In this document: positions 29,139-38,049 of the stretch, one piece after another
Position numbering within the stretch: position 1 is the first letter of the stretch
Layout: the number at the start of each line of letters is the position of its first letter
Translations under genes and position numbers: made by a program
From: a virus
IMG/VR virus record: IMGVR_UViG_3300032323_000975
Coordinates: 1-40,250 of that record
Direction: 5' to 3' (one strand)
DNA: 40,250 nucleotides
The notes under the pieces: model-generated
Told to the model about the DNA's origin: nothing
The model's input: the letters and a program-made list of their open reading frames with translations, nothing else
The model's database searches: none

Positions 29139-30179
29139 TTATGCACCGTAATATTGGAAACGAATAAGACCTGCTGTTCCGTTTCCTTGAACGGATCCTC
29201 CTGAACCAAAACCATAAAACCCTCCTGCGCTGCCATGCTGACTGTTCCAGTCGCTAGTGCCACCACCACCTGCGCCACCATTGTAACCGTAAGCTTGACC
29301 ACCACTACCGCCATTTCCGCCGATTGCGCCAACAGAAGCATTTGCAGTTGCATTACCGCCACCACCGTTGATGCCTGCGCCGCCACCGCCAGCAGTGTAA
29401 GTAAATGGCACCTTGCCACCAGTGTCAGTGAATGAAGCACCTGCTCCACCGCCATAACCAGGGTTATCGCCATAGCCAACATTGCCGCCGTTAAGACCGC
29501 CAGTAGAAAGACCGCCAGTACCACCACCAGAATCAATCGAAGAAAAGTTGGATGCTGTTATTTGGGTTGTACCGCCTGTGCCACCTGTACCACCGATAGA
29601 AACGCCACCGCCACCGCCAACAACCAGTGTTAGTTGCGTATTACTGGTATTGGTGAAAGCCCGTGAAGAAACCAATCTGTAGCCACCTCCTGCACCACCG
29701 CCGAATGTTCCTGCTCCACCACCACCGCCCAAAATAAACACATTGAGAATAGACGGGACTACGGTTGACCCGCCAGTTGGGGTGACTGTTGGGATTGTTA
29801 AAGAGTAACTGCCTGCTGTGCCGTTGGCGTACTCAATCAATCGCCATGTAGTAAAAGACAAAGACGAAGACGTTGCGGTGCCTACTGTGTTTGATACGAC
29901 ACAACGGAAATGATAAGTCGTGTTCACGGCAAGACCGGTGATGTTGGCGTAAGACGAAACAGATTGACCGTTAATTGGGGTTGTGGCGGCATTGACTTCT
30001 GTAAAGGTACTGAAGTCTGATGCGGTGCTGTACTGGAACTTAACCGTTGTTGAGTAACCGTTGGTGGTTACGGTTGCGTTTAGCGTGGCTAGTTCTTGGT
30101 TGAAGTTGCTCGCTGCGTTAAGCGTAACTGTTGGGGGTAACGCTACAGACGATGCAACAATCCCATGTCTGATCGCCAT
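29139..30179 (-). CDS. FN3 plus polyglycine tail adhesin (346 aa)
   Basis: Residues about 15-112 read like a fibronectin-III domain (TTVKFQYSTASDFSTFTEVN; YHFRCVVSNTVGTATSSSLS). Residues about 150-345 are glycine-rich (ILGGGGGAGTFGGGAGGGYR and similar), ending FQYYGA. Glycine-rich regions of this kind form polyglycine-helix adhesins in phage tail tips (compare T-even gp38). Probable receptor-binding protein. TAATG with the collagen gene. Confidence 0.82.
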   Translation of the reverse strand: MAIRHGIVASSVALPPTVTLNAASNFNQELATLNATVTTNGYSTTVKFQYSTASDFSTFTEVNAATTPINGQSVSSYANITGLAVNTTYHFRCVVSNTVGTATSSSLSFTTWRLIEYANGTAGSYSLTIPTVTPTGGSTVVPSILNVFILGGGGGAGTFGGGAGGGYRLVSSRAFTNTSNTQLTLVVGGGGGVSIGGTGGTGGTTQITASNFSSIDSGGGTGGLSTGGLNGGNVGYGDNPGYGGGAGASFTDTGGKVPFTYTAGGGGAGINGGGGNATANASVGAIGGNGGSGGQAYGYNGGAGGGGTSDWNSQHGSAGGFYGFGSGGSVQGNGTAGLIRFQYYGA

Positions 30180-31225
30180 TACGCACTCAAATCCCCGATA
30201 AGAAGATAGTTGTTTGTTGAAACGCAGAACAGGGTGGCAGCCGAATATCTAGCCCGAAGTTTCTTACCAGGCGTAGCGTTCAAAGTAACGCCAGATTCTG
30301 ACACCGTTACCTGACCTGCTCCTAACTGCGCCAAGTCAATAGCCTGCCCTGCCGTCAACCCTGTTGTGCCGTTCACCGTCACCGTAATAGCCGAACCATT
30401 ATCTAAAGTCACCATCTTTCCAGCATCACTAGAAACAAGCGTGTAGGTAGTACCTGTTTGGGTGTTGATGGTTTGGGCATTAGAAAATGTGCCTGTCGTA
30501 CCAGTAGGACCTGTCGGTCCAGTAGGCCCTGTTGCACCGTCAGCACCAGCAGGACCAGTAGCACCAGCAGGACCCGTCGCACCCGTAGGACCAGTCGGAC
30601 CAGTTACCGTCGAAGCCGCACCCGTCGCACCAGTCGGCCCTGTGGGACCAACGTCTCCCTGAAGTCCCGTTGCACCAGTAGGTCCAGTAGGACCAGTCGA
30701 TCCTTGGATGCCAGTCGCACCAGTAGGTCCCGTTGGACCCGTGTTTCCGATAGAGCCTGTTGCACCAGTAGGCCCTGTTGCACCAACTGCTCCCGTAGGT
30801 CCCGTAGGTCCAGTATCACCCGTTGCGCCAGTTGCGCCTGTAGATCCTGTGGGACCTGTGGCTCCGGTTGGACCTGTTGCGCCTTGGATACCTTGCGCTC
30901 CGGTTGGACCTGTCGGGCCTGTCGGACCCGTGGCTCCTTGCGAACCTGTGGCTCCTGTCGGGCCTGTCGCCCCTTGGCTACCTTGCGATCCTGTCGGTCC
31001 TGTGACACCTTGTACCCCTTGTGGTCCAGTCGGGCCAGTAGGACCTTGCGCCCCCTGTGGACCCGAATTGCTTGTAGTAACAACAGTAACAACTGCCGCC
31101 ACCGAAGAAGAAGATACCGCAGGAACAACAACAGAACCAACCGATGCGTCGCTACGAGTAACTGTTATCTCATAACTAGCAGGTGAAGCACTCCCACGAT
31201 TAACCGTGATGTTCGTTGTTGCCAT
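30179..31225 (-). CDS. Collagen-like fibre protein (348 aa)
   Basis: Residues 55-246 are continuous Gly-X-Y triplets (64 triplets, mostly GPTG and GAT/GPQ). They would form a triple-helical rod. The N-terminus (residues 1-54) is beta-rich for attachment, and the C-terminal 102 residues ([20 protein letters not shown]) are a beta head probably for trimerisation. Bacterial-type collagens lack hydroxyproline; thread stability depends on charge and Thr/Pro. It probably extends the tail fibre. Confidence 0.95.
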   Translation of the reverse strand: MATTNITVNRGSASPASYEITVTRSDASVGSVVVPAVSSSSVAAVVTVVTTSNSGPQGAQGPTGPTGPQGVQGVTGPTGSQGSQGATGPTGATGSQGATGPTGPTGPTGAQGIQGATGPTGATGPTGSTGATGATGDTGPTGPTGAVGATGPTGATGSIGNTGPTGPTGATGIQGSTGPTGPTGATGLQGDVGPTGPTGATGAASTVTGPTGPTGATGPAGATGPAGADGATGPTGPTGPTGTTGTFSNAQTINTQTGTTYTLVSSDAGKMVTLDNGSAITVTVNGTTGLTAGQAIDLAQLGAGQVTVSESGVTLNATPGKKLRARYSAATLFCVSTNNYLLIGDLSA

Positions 31226-31227
31226 GA

Positions 31228-31566
31228 CTACCTGGTTACATCAGCTAGAACAGTGACGTTTCCTGACAAAATTGTGGACACAACACCGGATGCGGTTTCT
31301 TCAAGATCCCAAAAATACTGTCCCGAAGAAAGAGTGGCAGAGTCAGCAGCAGACAGCACACAGGTCACTTGCCCGCTAGAACCACCCGTAACGGTACACG
31401 TCAACGAAGCTTTGATGGTGGTGGAATCCTGCGACGAACGGATCTGGGAACGATAGGTTCGACCAGTAATGTTGATAGCAGAACCGTTATCGTCTTGAAT
31501 AGTGACGACAAGGGTTTCCGTGTCACCACGGGTGATAATGAGATCTTGGTCTGCGGGTTGAGCCAT
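31228..31566 (-). CDS. Small beta-sandwich virion protein (112 aa)
   Basis: Starts [20 protein letters not shown]; Ig-like strands ([40 protein letters not shown]). The design resembles the N-terminal domain of BppU-type baseplate proteins that anchor fibres. Likely anchors the collagen-like fibre encoded next (2-bp gap). Confidence 0.78.
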   Translation of the reverse strand: MAQPADQDLIITRGDTETLVVTIQDDNGSAINITGRTYRSQIRSSQDSTTIKASLTCTVTGGSSGQVTCVLSAADSATLSSGQYFWDLEETASGVVSTILSGNVTVLADVTR

Positions 31567-31578
31567 AGTGCCTGTATC

Positions 31579-32658
31579 TTACACTAGATAGCCTGCGTCG
31601 TTCAGGACTCGTTTCACATCCTCAGACACCCAATAGGTTTCGCCAGGCAGGAACTCGTATTGGGTTTTAGCAATATTGCAGGACACCCGCCGTTTGACCT
31701 GTACATCAAAATTCACAATGGCAGGAACCACCGCCGTGTCAGGTAGTAACTCCCCAACAGGCACAGCATCCAGCAAGGCTTTAGCGGCTTTCCGCCATGT
31801 GAACGCCGATGCCCCACGGGAGTTGACAACAGCTTCCGCCTGATGGGTTGACCAGTTTCGATAGTGATCAAGCATCAGTTCAGCCAACGCATCCACATCA
31901 GGTTCATCCCACTGCCCAATCGTTTTAGCAGGAGCCTTCACTGTGGGTACAACACCTGTGGCTAGATACGAGAACTCTTGATGCCCTGTCGAGTCAGACA
32001 CGATAGTTGGCATCCCTAGCGAGATTGCTTGCAACGGCATCAACCCGAACCCTTCACCACGGCTAGGAGCCACAAACACATGACCCTGTTTGAACCAGTC
32101 TTTCTGTGTTTCCAGATCCATCCACCGGCGATGCAACACAACCCTTGGGTCTTTCACATCAGGGGTGTCACGGGCGTGAGGTGCCGCTTTGATATGCAAC
32201 TCAACATCAGGTAAATCCAGTTTCAGAAACGCCTGCACCACCACGTCTAAACCTTTACGGAACCACAGCGACCCGCCAGCAAGAAACCTGAACGGCCCAT
32301 CAGGTGCGGTGTAGCCAGACCAAAACTTTGTGTCCACACCCAACTGCACCTTGCTTACATTGTCGTGATACCTACTGAACAGTTCAACATTATGGTCGCA
32401 AGGAACAATAATCTGGTCATACAGGGGAAGCCAACGAACAAAAGATTCAGGCAACACATCCGTTTCCCACATCGTAAAACACACCCGATGCTGACCATCC
32501 AGCCAAGACTCCTTCACATTCGGGACATTCATAAAAACATCCACCGAAGCCTGACCATTCAACTCGACAGTCTTAGGGACACCCGACTTGAAACCAGCCA
32601 ACATAGACCCGTACCCGTACTTCGGATCGTCAACCCCTTGCCAAGATTGAAAGTTCAC
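31579..32658 (-). CDS. GT4 glycosyltransferase (359 aa, GTG start)
   Basis: GT-B fold: GGSLWFRKGLDVVVQAFLKL near the UDP-sugar site and SRGEGFGLMPLQAISLGMPT then IVSDSTGHQEFS, the usual donor-binding motif of GT4. The C-terminus adds a small beta domain (YEFLPGETYWVSEDVKRVLN) of unknown role. GTG at 32658 overlaps the upstream stop (GTGA). It may decorate the fibres made from adjacent genes. Confidence 0.92.
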   Translation of the reverse strand: MNFQSWQGVDDPKYGYGSMLAGFKSGVPKTVELNGQASVDVFMNVPNVKESWLDGQHRVCFTMWETDVLPESFVRWLPLYDQIIVPCDHNVELFSRYHDNVSKVQLGVDTKFWSGYTAPDGPFRFLAGGSLWFRKGLDVVVQAFLKLDLPDVELHIKAAPHARDTPDVKDPRVVLHRRWMDLETQKDWFKQGHVFVAPSRGEGFGLMPLQAISLGMPTIVSDSTGHQEFSYLATGVVPTVKAPAKTIGQWDEPDVDALAELMLDHYRNWSTHQAEAVVNSRGASAFTWRKAAKALLDAVPVGELLPDTAVVPAIVNFDVQVKRRVSCNIAKTQYEFLPGETYWVSEDVKRVLNDAGYLV

Positions 32659-32954
32659 TCAGCTACGCCACGCTTAATAAGTTTCTCAATGTTCGGGCGT
32701 GACTCCACCTCAGCCACAGTAGAAGCCCTAGCCTCCAACGCTGCAGCCCCATCAATGCCTTTCGGCTGTACACCGTTCTTGCGTAGCCGTTTATACGCAG
32801 GCATATCTTTATCCCAATTCTTCGCTCGCTGATTAATCTCAGCAACCTTCGCACCGGAAGTAGTCGAAGCGTTAGCCCCGAACGACACCCCTGCAACCTT
32901 GCAACCAAAGCAACCTTCCACATCCAAATTTGGATGCGTTTCCTGATGTTTCAT
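32655..32954 (-). CDS. Conserved small phage protein (99 aa)
   Basis: Starts MKHQETHPNLDVEGCFGCKV, with C15 and C18 a CxxC pair; a helical Lys/Arg-rich C-terminal half. I associate the HPNLDVEGCFGCKVAGVSFG opening with small proteins common in aquatic phages. Function unknown. It overlaps the next gene upstream by 4 bases. Confidence 0.8.
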   Translation of the reverse strand: MKHQETHPNLDVEGCFGCKVAGVSFGANASTTSGAKVAEINQRAKNWDKDMPAYKRLRKNGVQPKGIDGAAALEARASTVAEVESRPNIEKLIKRGVAE

Positions 32955-33208
32955 GCAGTTATGTAATCCCCGTATCCTGCATCCCGAAGGTCTGCTTCTT
33001 CTTGATCTGTCAACGGATGGATATGCCCACCGTGGTAGGTGATAGCAATACTGTCCTGATCCATTGGTTGATACTCCGTGAAGGAACCGTCAACAAGTTT
33101 GAACACGTTTCTTCCACGGGGCCACGGCGACAGGTATGCGAAGATGCCTTCGTCTTCACCGTCAGACCAGCGAACAAAATTATCTGTTGGTGGTTTGAAA
33201 GTCGCCAT
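32951..33208 (-). CDS. Hypothetical protein following the capsid terminator (85 aa)
   Basis: Starts MATFKPPTDNFVRWSDGEDE; beta-rich acidic. C-terminus PLTDQEEADLRDAGYGDYIT. Start 33208 is preceded at 6 bases by an extended -10 (TGCTATCCT), so it may be leaderless. An upstream ATG at 33238 would lie in the terminator. First gene of the second leftward unit. Confidence 0.75.
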   Translation of the reverse strand: MATFKPPTDNFVRWSDGEDEGIFAYLSPWPRGRNVFKLVDGSFTEYQPMDQDSIAITYHGGHIHPLTDQEEADLRDAGYGDYITA

Positions 33209-33214
33209 GCACAC

Positions 33215-33223
33215 AGGATAGCA
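33215..33223 (-). promoter_or_regulatory. Extended -10 element, possible leaderless start
   Basis: TGCTATCCT on the minus strand, 6 bases before ATG 33208. Same geometry as the element at 7465-7473. Lies just past the capsid terminator. Confidence 0.4.
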
Positions 33224-33254
33224 AAAGCCCCCCGCCATTTCTGACGAGGGGCTT
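33223..33254 (-). terminator. Terminator after the major capsid gene
   Basis: On the minus strand AAGCCCC pairs with GGGGCTT (7 bp) around a 16-base loop, then a short TTTT. It lies 36 bases past the capsid stop and separates capsid from downstream fibre genes, as expected for high capsid expression. Confidence 0.75.
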
Positions 33255-33289
33255 CGCTCAACACAACCTCAACAGAGGTTACAAGTGTC

Positions 33290-34270
33290 TTAGGCGTTGG
33301 TGCCAATCGATGATGCTGACTCGATACGACGAAGTGCTTCCTGACGGAACACGCCGTAACCAACGAAGTGCTTCCAACCAACAGGGCGGAAACGCTTCAG
33401 GATGTCGGTCACTGTGCCGTACACGATTGAAGGCTGTGCGCCGTACTCGCCACCAAGGGAAATACCCTTAGCAAGAGCCTGTCGACCCATGATCAATGTG
33501 CCGTACACGTCAATCGTGCCTGCTGAACCAGAGTTGTCAGAAGCGTTCGCAAACAAAGGCGCACGTGGAGCCTCAATGAAACGAACACCTTCAAACATTC
33601 CGATTTCACCGGTGTAGATGCCCTGTGGGTTGACGTAGTTAGCAGGGGTACGCCATGCTGCTGCGTCTGTCGCTGAACGGAAGTCATACGACACGTCAGG
33701 GTGGATCATGCCGACATACGAACCACCGATGGTTGGAACGTTTGCCTTACGCAACTGTGCAACAACACGGCGAACGTCGTTCGCTGCAAGCACGTCATCA
33801 GAGTTGATGGTTGTACGGCTTGTTGGATCGGTTGCTCCACCTGTTGCGTAGATGACGTTGGTGCCTGCTTGTGCTGCGTTACGAGCGATGGTGTCGATTG
33901 ACAAACCAGCGTTGTAACCAACAGCGTTTGCTGCTACAGGGTCAACAGGAAGGAATGATGTTGCACGAAGCTTTGCTGTGGTGACAGTTGCGTTACCGTA
34001 CTCGTTCAGAGTAACGGTCACTTGGCTGTCAGACAAAGCGACAGGGGTGACATCTTCTGCTTCGCCAAGAGCCGTTGTAGCGGCAGCCATGTCTTGGAAG
34101 ATGGTGAATGTGACGGTTGCGCCAGGGTTGGTGGCGTTGGTGGCCTGAACGTCTGCGAACTGGTCGAAGTACATTTCGTCACGAAGGGCGAAATATGCGA
34201 GCTTCTCGAAGGCGGTCTGGTCAACGGACAGGTTTGCTGTACCGGTTTCTGCTGCGTAATAATCAGGCAT
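33290..34270 (-). CDS. Major capsid protein, N4-gp56 family (326 aa)
   Basis: Starts MPDYYAAETGTANLSVDQTA. HK97-fold capsid signs: N-arm, VTPVALSDSQVTVTLNEYGN and ATVTTAKLRATSF (the family's characteristic beta pattern near 75-105), a helix with NDVRRVVAQLRKANVP, and IGGSYVGMIHPDVSYDF. This family is found in N4-like and many actinophage virions. Preceded by AAAGGAAA and followed by a terminator. Confidence 0.93.
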   Translation of the reverse strand: MPDYYAAETGTANLSVDQTAFEKLAYFALRDEMYFDQFADVQATNATNPGATVTFTIFQDMAAATTALGEAEDVTPVALSDSQVTVTLNEYGNATVTTAKLRATSFLPVDPVAANAVGYNAGLSIDTIARNAAQAGTNVIYATGGATDPTSRTTINSDDVLAANDVRRVVAQLRKANVPTIGGSYVGMIHPDVSYDFRSATDAAAWRTPANYVNPQGIYTGEIGMFEGVRFIEAPRAPLFANASDNSGSAGTIDVYGTLIMGRQALAKGISLGGEYGAQPSIVYGTVTDILKRFRPVGWKHFVGYGVFRQEALRRIESASSIGTNA

Positions 34271-34297
34271 TTGGGTTTTCCTTTGGGGATTGAGGTT

Positions 34298-34768
34298 TTA
34301 CAGATTTCCAAGGTCGATACCTTGGGCTTGTGCCTCTGCGAAGATTCCCATGATTTCCTGTTCGGAGTTGGCGGCGTTGATACGATCAATCCAACCTGGC
34401 GGTGCAGGACTGACTTCAGACCCTGCGGCGATCCGGTTAGTTTCACGCCAAGCCTGTTTGTCGGTGTCTGCAACCTGTGGGGTGGGTGCAATCAACTGTG
34501 CCTCCTCAGCCGCTTGACGGATAGCTTCTGCTGAAAGTTCACCGTCGTAGCCCTTGATGAAATACTTAGCCATTGGCGAATCAAGCGGGATGCCTGCTTC
34601 TACAAAGGCCAGTTTTTTCTGGACATCGGCGGTGTCTGCGAGTTGCTTCTTGGCTTCTCGTAGTTCTTTCTCCAGTTGCTTCATCCTCTGTCGAACAGGG
34701 TTACTGCCCGAAGTGGATTCTTGCTCCGTGAAATCGTCATCCGAATAGTCGTCATTGAAATCTGACAT
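34298..34768 (-). CDS. Scaffolding protein (156 aa)
   Basis: Starts MSDFNDDYSDDDFTEQESTS; acidic N-terminus, then a coiled coil (MKQLEKELREAKKQLADTAD) and C-terminal helices. This composition and the position directly upstream of the capsid gene are typical of scaffold proteins that shape procapsids. ATG at 34768 has GGAGAG upstream; an earlier ATG at 34798 lacks it. Confidence 0.88.
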   Translation of the reverse strand: MSDFNDDYSDDDFTEQESTSGSNPVRQRMKQLEKELREAKKQLADTADVQKKLAFVEAGIPLDSPMAKYFIKGYDGELSAEAIRQAAEEAQLIAPTPQVADTDKQAWRETNRIAAGSEVSPAPPGWIDRINAANSEQEIMGIFAEAQAQGIDLGNL

Positions 34769-34903
34769 ATGGCACTCTCCTTGTTTTGAAGGCCGCACTG
34801 GTCTTGGAGGAAGAACAGTGGCTCCTTTGGTTGTTGCACCCCATTATGTTCGTTGCTAATTCGGGGGGCGATTAGCAAGTCCTCCCATCGGGATCGGGTT
34901 TAT

Positions 34904-34929
34904 TGTTACATAACTTTTTATGTTACGCA
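34904..34929. other. Imperfect palindrome upstream of the scaffold gene
   Basis: The arms GTTACATAA and TTATGTTAC-like bases flank an A/T loop (8 of 9 bases pair). It sits just after the stop of the 288-aa gene, 140-165 bases before the scaffold start. Could be a weak terminator or promoter/operator; no clear T-run. Confidence 0.35.
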
Positions 34930-34934
34930 ACGAC

Positions 34935-35801
34935 CTAGCCGATGGTAGTCAATCCTGTTTGTGTACCTTGTTGACCTGCGAACGATCCGCCTGCTTCAAA
35001 CTCTGCTTGACGGCGACGACGGCGTTCGTTGATTGCTCGACGTGCTTCAGCGTTTGTTCCGAATGTCCCACCGATTGCTTCTTCTTGGGTGAAAGCTTGT
35101 TCGCCAATCATGCCACCTTGGATGAGATCTTGCTGGTCGCCTAATGCTTGGAATCCTTGTTGTGCTTGTTCACCGGAGATTCCTGCACGAGCCAACTGTT
35201 CAGCCTGTTGTTGGGAGATAGTCATGCCTGCCTGCTGTGTGCCTGCTGCAGCGATCTGGGCGGCACGTGCTTGGCGTTCTGCTTCGTAACGGTCAAAGGT
35301 TGGGCGCATCCGTTCAGGGTCAATGAAGTAGGCGGCTAGTTCACCTTCGGATACACCGTATAGGCGTTTGAACTCTGCGACTACTTGCGGGTCGGATTGG
35401 CGTACAGCCCGATAGCCAAGTTCTGCACGGGCAGCAACTTCTTGTACGGAAACATCGTTAGCGATGAACCCTTGGAAATCTTGTGGTTGGTCGTAGAACC
35501 CTGCTGGCATACCTGCCGATTGGAGTGCTTGCTTGTAGTCGGACTCTAGGCGTAGGTACTGGCTGACGCTGTACTGTGGCTTCCCTTGGGCTTTGAGTGT
35601 TTGGTTGGCGGGGAAGCGTTCTTGGAAGGCTTTGCTGTCACGCAACTGGATACCGATGTCGTCAACGGTTGAGTTCGGGCCGATGACTTTCCCTGTCCAC
35701 GCAGTCTTGATGTCGTTAAGCAACTGAGTGTCTGAGTCGGTCACTAAACCGTAATACTTCAACGTGTTCAGAAGAATGTCGAAAGCTGACTGGTCTTCCA
35801 T
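34935..35801 (-). CDS. Structural protein, internal virion candidate (288 aa)
   Basis: Starts MEDQSAFDILLNTLKYYGLV. Helical and Gln/Ala-rich, with coiled-coil-like stretches (ERQARAAQIAAAGTQQAGMT; RRAINERRRRRQAEFEAGGS). No enzymatic motif. It is coupled by TAATG to the 486-aa gene. Likely a minor head or internal core protein. The next 166 bases to the scaffold are non-coding with a hairpin. Confidence 0.8.
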   Translation of the reverse strand: MEDQSAFDILLNTLKYYGLVTDSDTQLLNDIKTAWTGKVIGPNSTVDDIGIQLRDSKAFQERFPANQTLKAQGKPQYSVSQYLRLESDYKQALQSAGMPAGFYDQPQDFQGFIANDVSVQEVAARAELGYRAVRQSDPQVVAEFKRLYGVSEGELAAYFIDPERMRPTFDRYEAERQARAAQIAAAGTQQAGMTISQQQAEQLARAGISGEQAQQGFQALGDQQDLIQGGMIGEQAFTQEEAIGGTFGTNAEARRAINERRRRRQAEFEAGGSFAGQQGTQTGLTTIG

Positions 35802-37261
35802 TAGATAACCTTTCCAAACGCCTGAGCAATACTAGACGCAAGTTGACGAGCCTCAGCCTTAGCGTTGTTTGTCTTGTCCCAACCGTATTTAGCGTCGCTA
35901 CGAAGCATGATTTCCCACTCACCCGTTGTCATCATTCGCTTCTGACCTGGGTCACCGTAGTTGTAGGCGGCTTCAAACATTGCTTCACCCATGTTGATGT
36001 TGTCAGGTGAACGCTCCAGTAACTGTGCAGCCTGTTGCTTGAACGGGGAAGCCAGTTCTTCAAGAGTGAACCCTTGGTCGATTAGGTTGCCCAAATGACC
36101 GTATTTGGTTTTGGCTAGTTCACGCTGTTGACGCTGAACATCCTCACCAGTAATCACACCGGTCAAAGCGTTCTCAACGGTAGTGTCGGCTACCTGGCTG
36201 AAATACGCTTTGCCGATGTTGGCGATCTGCAAATAATTGTTGGATGCTTTGGCACGGGTAACAGCAGTCGGGTTGACATACTGGCCTGTGTCGTTTTTAC
36301 GGAACGCTTCCTTATAGACCTCTTGCTGGAGGGTGTCGCCTTTCCAACCCATGTTGGCGGCTGTGGTTAGGAACTTGTTGAACGGAACGGTGTCGAATCC
36401 CAGATCACCAACAAGGGATTTGATTTGGCGTACCGTGTCGTTGTTGCGGATTTCAACGTAGAAGTCTGTGTTACGAAGTTCAGCATCAAATCGTGCCAAC
36501 CCTTCAGGGCTGTCGTACATACGGTCTGCAACACCACGCTGGATGAGAGCAAACAGTTTCGGGTATTTAGCACGGTCAATATCTAACAGCCATGCTTGGT
36601 TAGGAAACATACGGCGGAACTGTTCTTCCCAATTTCTTGGAACAACATTTCTTCCACCTCTACCCCCACCAGTGCCACCTGCGCCACCACCAGTACCTCC
36701 ACCGGTGACTCCACCACCGCCAGTAGGTTGGCGATCCTTTTTCTTTTCTTCCTCGGTGCGGGTATCAACACGACCAAAACCACCACCGACACCAACACGA
36801 CCAGCAGCCATACGCATGGATTCTTCAGTGGTTAAGCCACGACCAGCCGTAGAAACAGAAGTCTGCAAATTGACAGCAATATCTTTCTTGCCTTCAGTGT
36901 CAAGCTTTGTTTTGGTCGTTGCAACCTTTTTACGTGCCTTAGCAACAGCAGCATTAGCCTGCGCCTGAGACATACCAGTAGGCGACTCGGTAATAGGATT
37001 AGCAGCAACTTCCTGCGCCCGTTGCAACTCAGCCGTAGCATTATCAAACGCTGTCTTAGCCGACAAAAACGGTGCAGCAGCCTTCTGTAACGGGGCAAGC
37101 AAACGACGAAGTTCACGGACACGGGAATCAATTTGAGTCTTAGTGAAAGTCTGTGAACCAACAGTAAAAGTATTCGGGCCTGACGGTTCAGCAGAATTCA
37201 AAGAATCAATTTCACCTTGAAGTTCTTCAATGCGGTCTAAGACCTGCTGATTAGTTGCCAT
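35801..37261 (-). CDS. Internal virion protein candidate (486 aa)
   Basis: N-terminal 150 residues coiled coil (LDRIEELQGEIDSLNS; VRELRRLLAPLQKAAAPFLS; VAKARKKVATTKTKLD), then a Gly-rich linker (GGGGVTGGGTGGGAGGTGGG) and a C-terminal helical domain of about 260 aa. The two-part structure suits an internal core or ejection protein beside the giant gene. TAATG with both neighbours. No catalytic site seen. Confidence 0.8.
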   Translation of the reverse strand: MATNQQVLDRIEELQGEIDSLNSAEPSGPNTFTVGSQTFTKTQIDSRVRELRRLLAPLQKAAAPFLSAKTAFDNATAELQRAQEVAANPITESPTGMSQAQANAAVAKARKKVATTKTKLDTEGKKDIAVNLQTSVSTAGRGLTTEESMRMAAGRVGVGGGFGRVDTRTEEEKKKDRQPTGGGGVTGGGTGGGAGGTGGGRGGRNVVPRNWEEQFRRMFPNQAWLLDIDRAKYPKLFALIQRGVADRMYDSPEGLARFDAELRNTDFYVEIRNNDTVRQIKSLVGDLGFDTVPFNKFLTTAANMGWKGDTLQQEVYKEAFRKNDTGQYVNPTAVTRAKASNNYLQIANIGKAYFSQVADTTVENALTGVITGEDVQRQQRELAKTKYGHLGNLIDQGFTLEELASPFKQQAAQLLERSPDNINMGEAMFEAAYNYGDPGQKRMMTTGEWEIMLRSDAKYGWDKTNNAKAEARQLASSIAQAFGKVI

Positions 37262-38049
37262 TAGCCAAGCTCCTTGATTGCAGAATCAATAACGTTAGTC
37301 AACCGTAAAGCACCCATAGCCGCAGCCTCATCAGGTGCTGCAGCCTCAACTGCTTGCGTGGCGGCAGTCTGAACCGATGGTGCCATAGCACCGCCCATAG
37401 CCTGATTTACTTCTTGCCGGTTATACGCCTTTACGAACTTCTCGACCTCAGCGTCAGACAAGCGACGACCAAGGATTTGGCTGGATGCTTGACGGAACAC
37501 CGCTTGAAGATCCTGCTTTGGTGTGGTGCGGATTCGTGCGCCTCCACCTACGCCTGTCCCTAGTTCGGCAGCCATCATGCTGACAGCAACGTCAAGTGTT
37601 ACACCTTTAGAGTTGGCGTACAACATCGCTTCACGCATCGCAGAGAAGTCTGCGCTGTTGAAACCAGATCGTGACGGCCTACTGTTCCCGTATGCCCCGA
37701 CTGAATACAGTTGGTTTTGGAAAGCACGGCGTTCAGCCAACGGCAACTTGGCTAACTCTGAATAAGCCTCATCGTCGGTGTATTGACCACGGATAAGAAC
37801 ACCTTGACTGTTGACAAGGTTCTGCCCGATATAGACGAACTCGTTACCACCAGTAGTCGAAGGCAGAATGTCTTTCTGATTGACTTGACCAAGAGTTTTA
37901 GAAACACCCTTAACAGTTCTCTTAGGCAACTGAACATCAGGCATCAACGAATAACCACCGCTACCAACAACCCCCAATGCTGGAGCAGTCAGGCTCGGAT
38001 TGACTTCTTCTTCTTCTTGCTGATCAATATTGGTGTTGTCTTGGCTCAT
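37261..38049 (-). CDS. Virion-associated protein after the giant gene (262 aa)
   Basis: Starts MSQDNTNIDQQEEEEVNPSL; acidic N-terminus, central helices with RRAFQNQLYSVGAYGNSRPS, Ala-rich C-terminus. ATGA overlap with the giant gene stop and TAATG with the 486-aa gene. Probably part of the internal core complex with those proteins; role inferred. Confidence 0.8.
   Translation of the reverse strand: MSQDNTNIDQQEEEEVNPSLTAPALGVVGSGGYSLMPDVQLPKRTVKGVSKTLGQVNQKDILPSTTGGNEFVYIGQNLVNSQGVLIRGQYTDDEAYSELAKLPLAERRAFQNQLYSVGAYGNSRPSRSGFNSADFSAMREAMLYANSKGVTLDVAVSMMAAELGTGVGGGARIRTTPKQDLQAVFRQASSQILGRRLSDAEVEKFVKAYNRQEVNQAMGGAMAPSVQTAATQAVEAAAPDEAAAMGALRLTNVIDSAIKELG

Noticed and set aside
30458-31186. 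Long plus-strand frames opposite the collagen-like gene (242 and 155 aa)
   Set aside because: They mirror the Gly-X-Y codon repeat on the other strand, with Cys/Arg/Thr- or Pro/Val-biased content and no ribosome site.
8068-34920. Nine-base TTACATAAC shared by the control region and the scaffold upstream palindrome
   Set aside because: A nine-base match by chance is not unusual in 40 kb; only two copies found.
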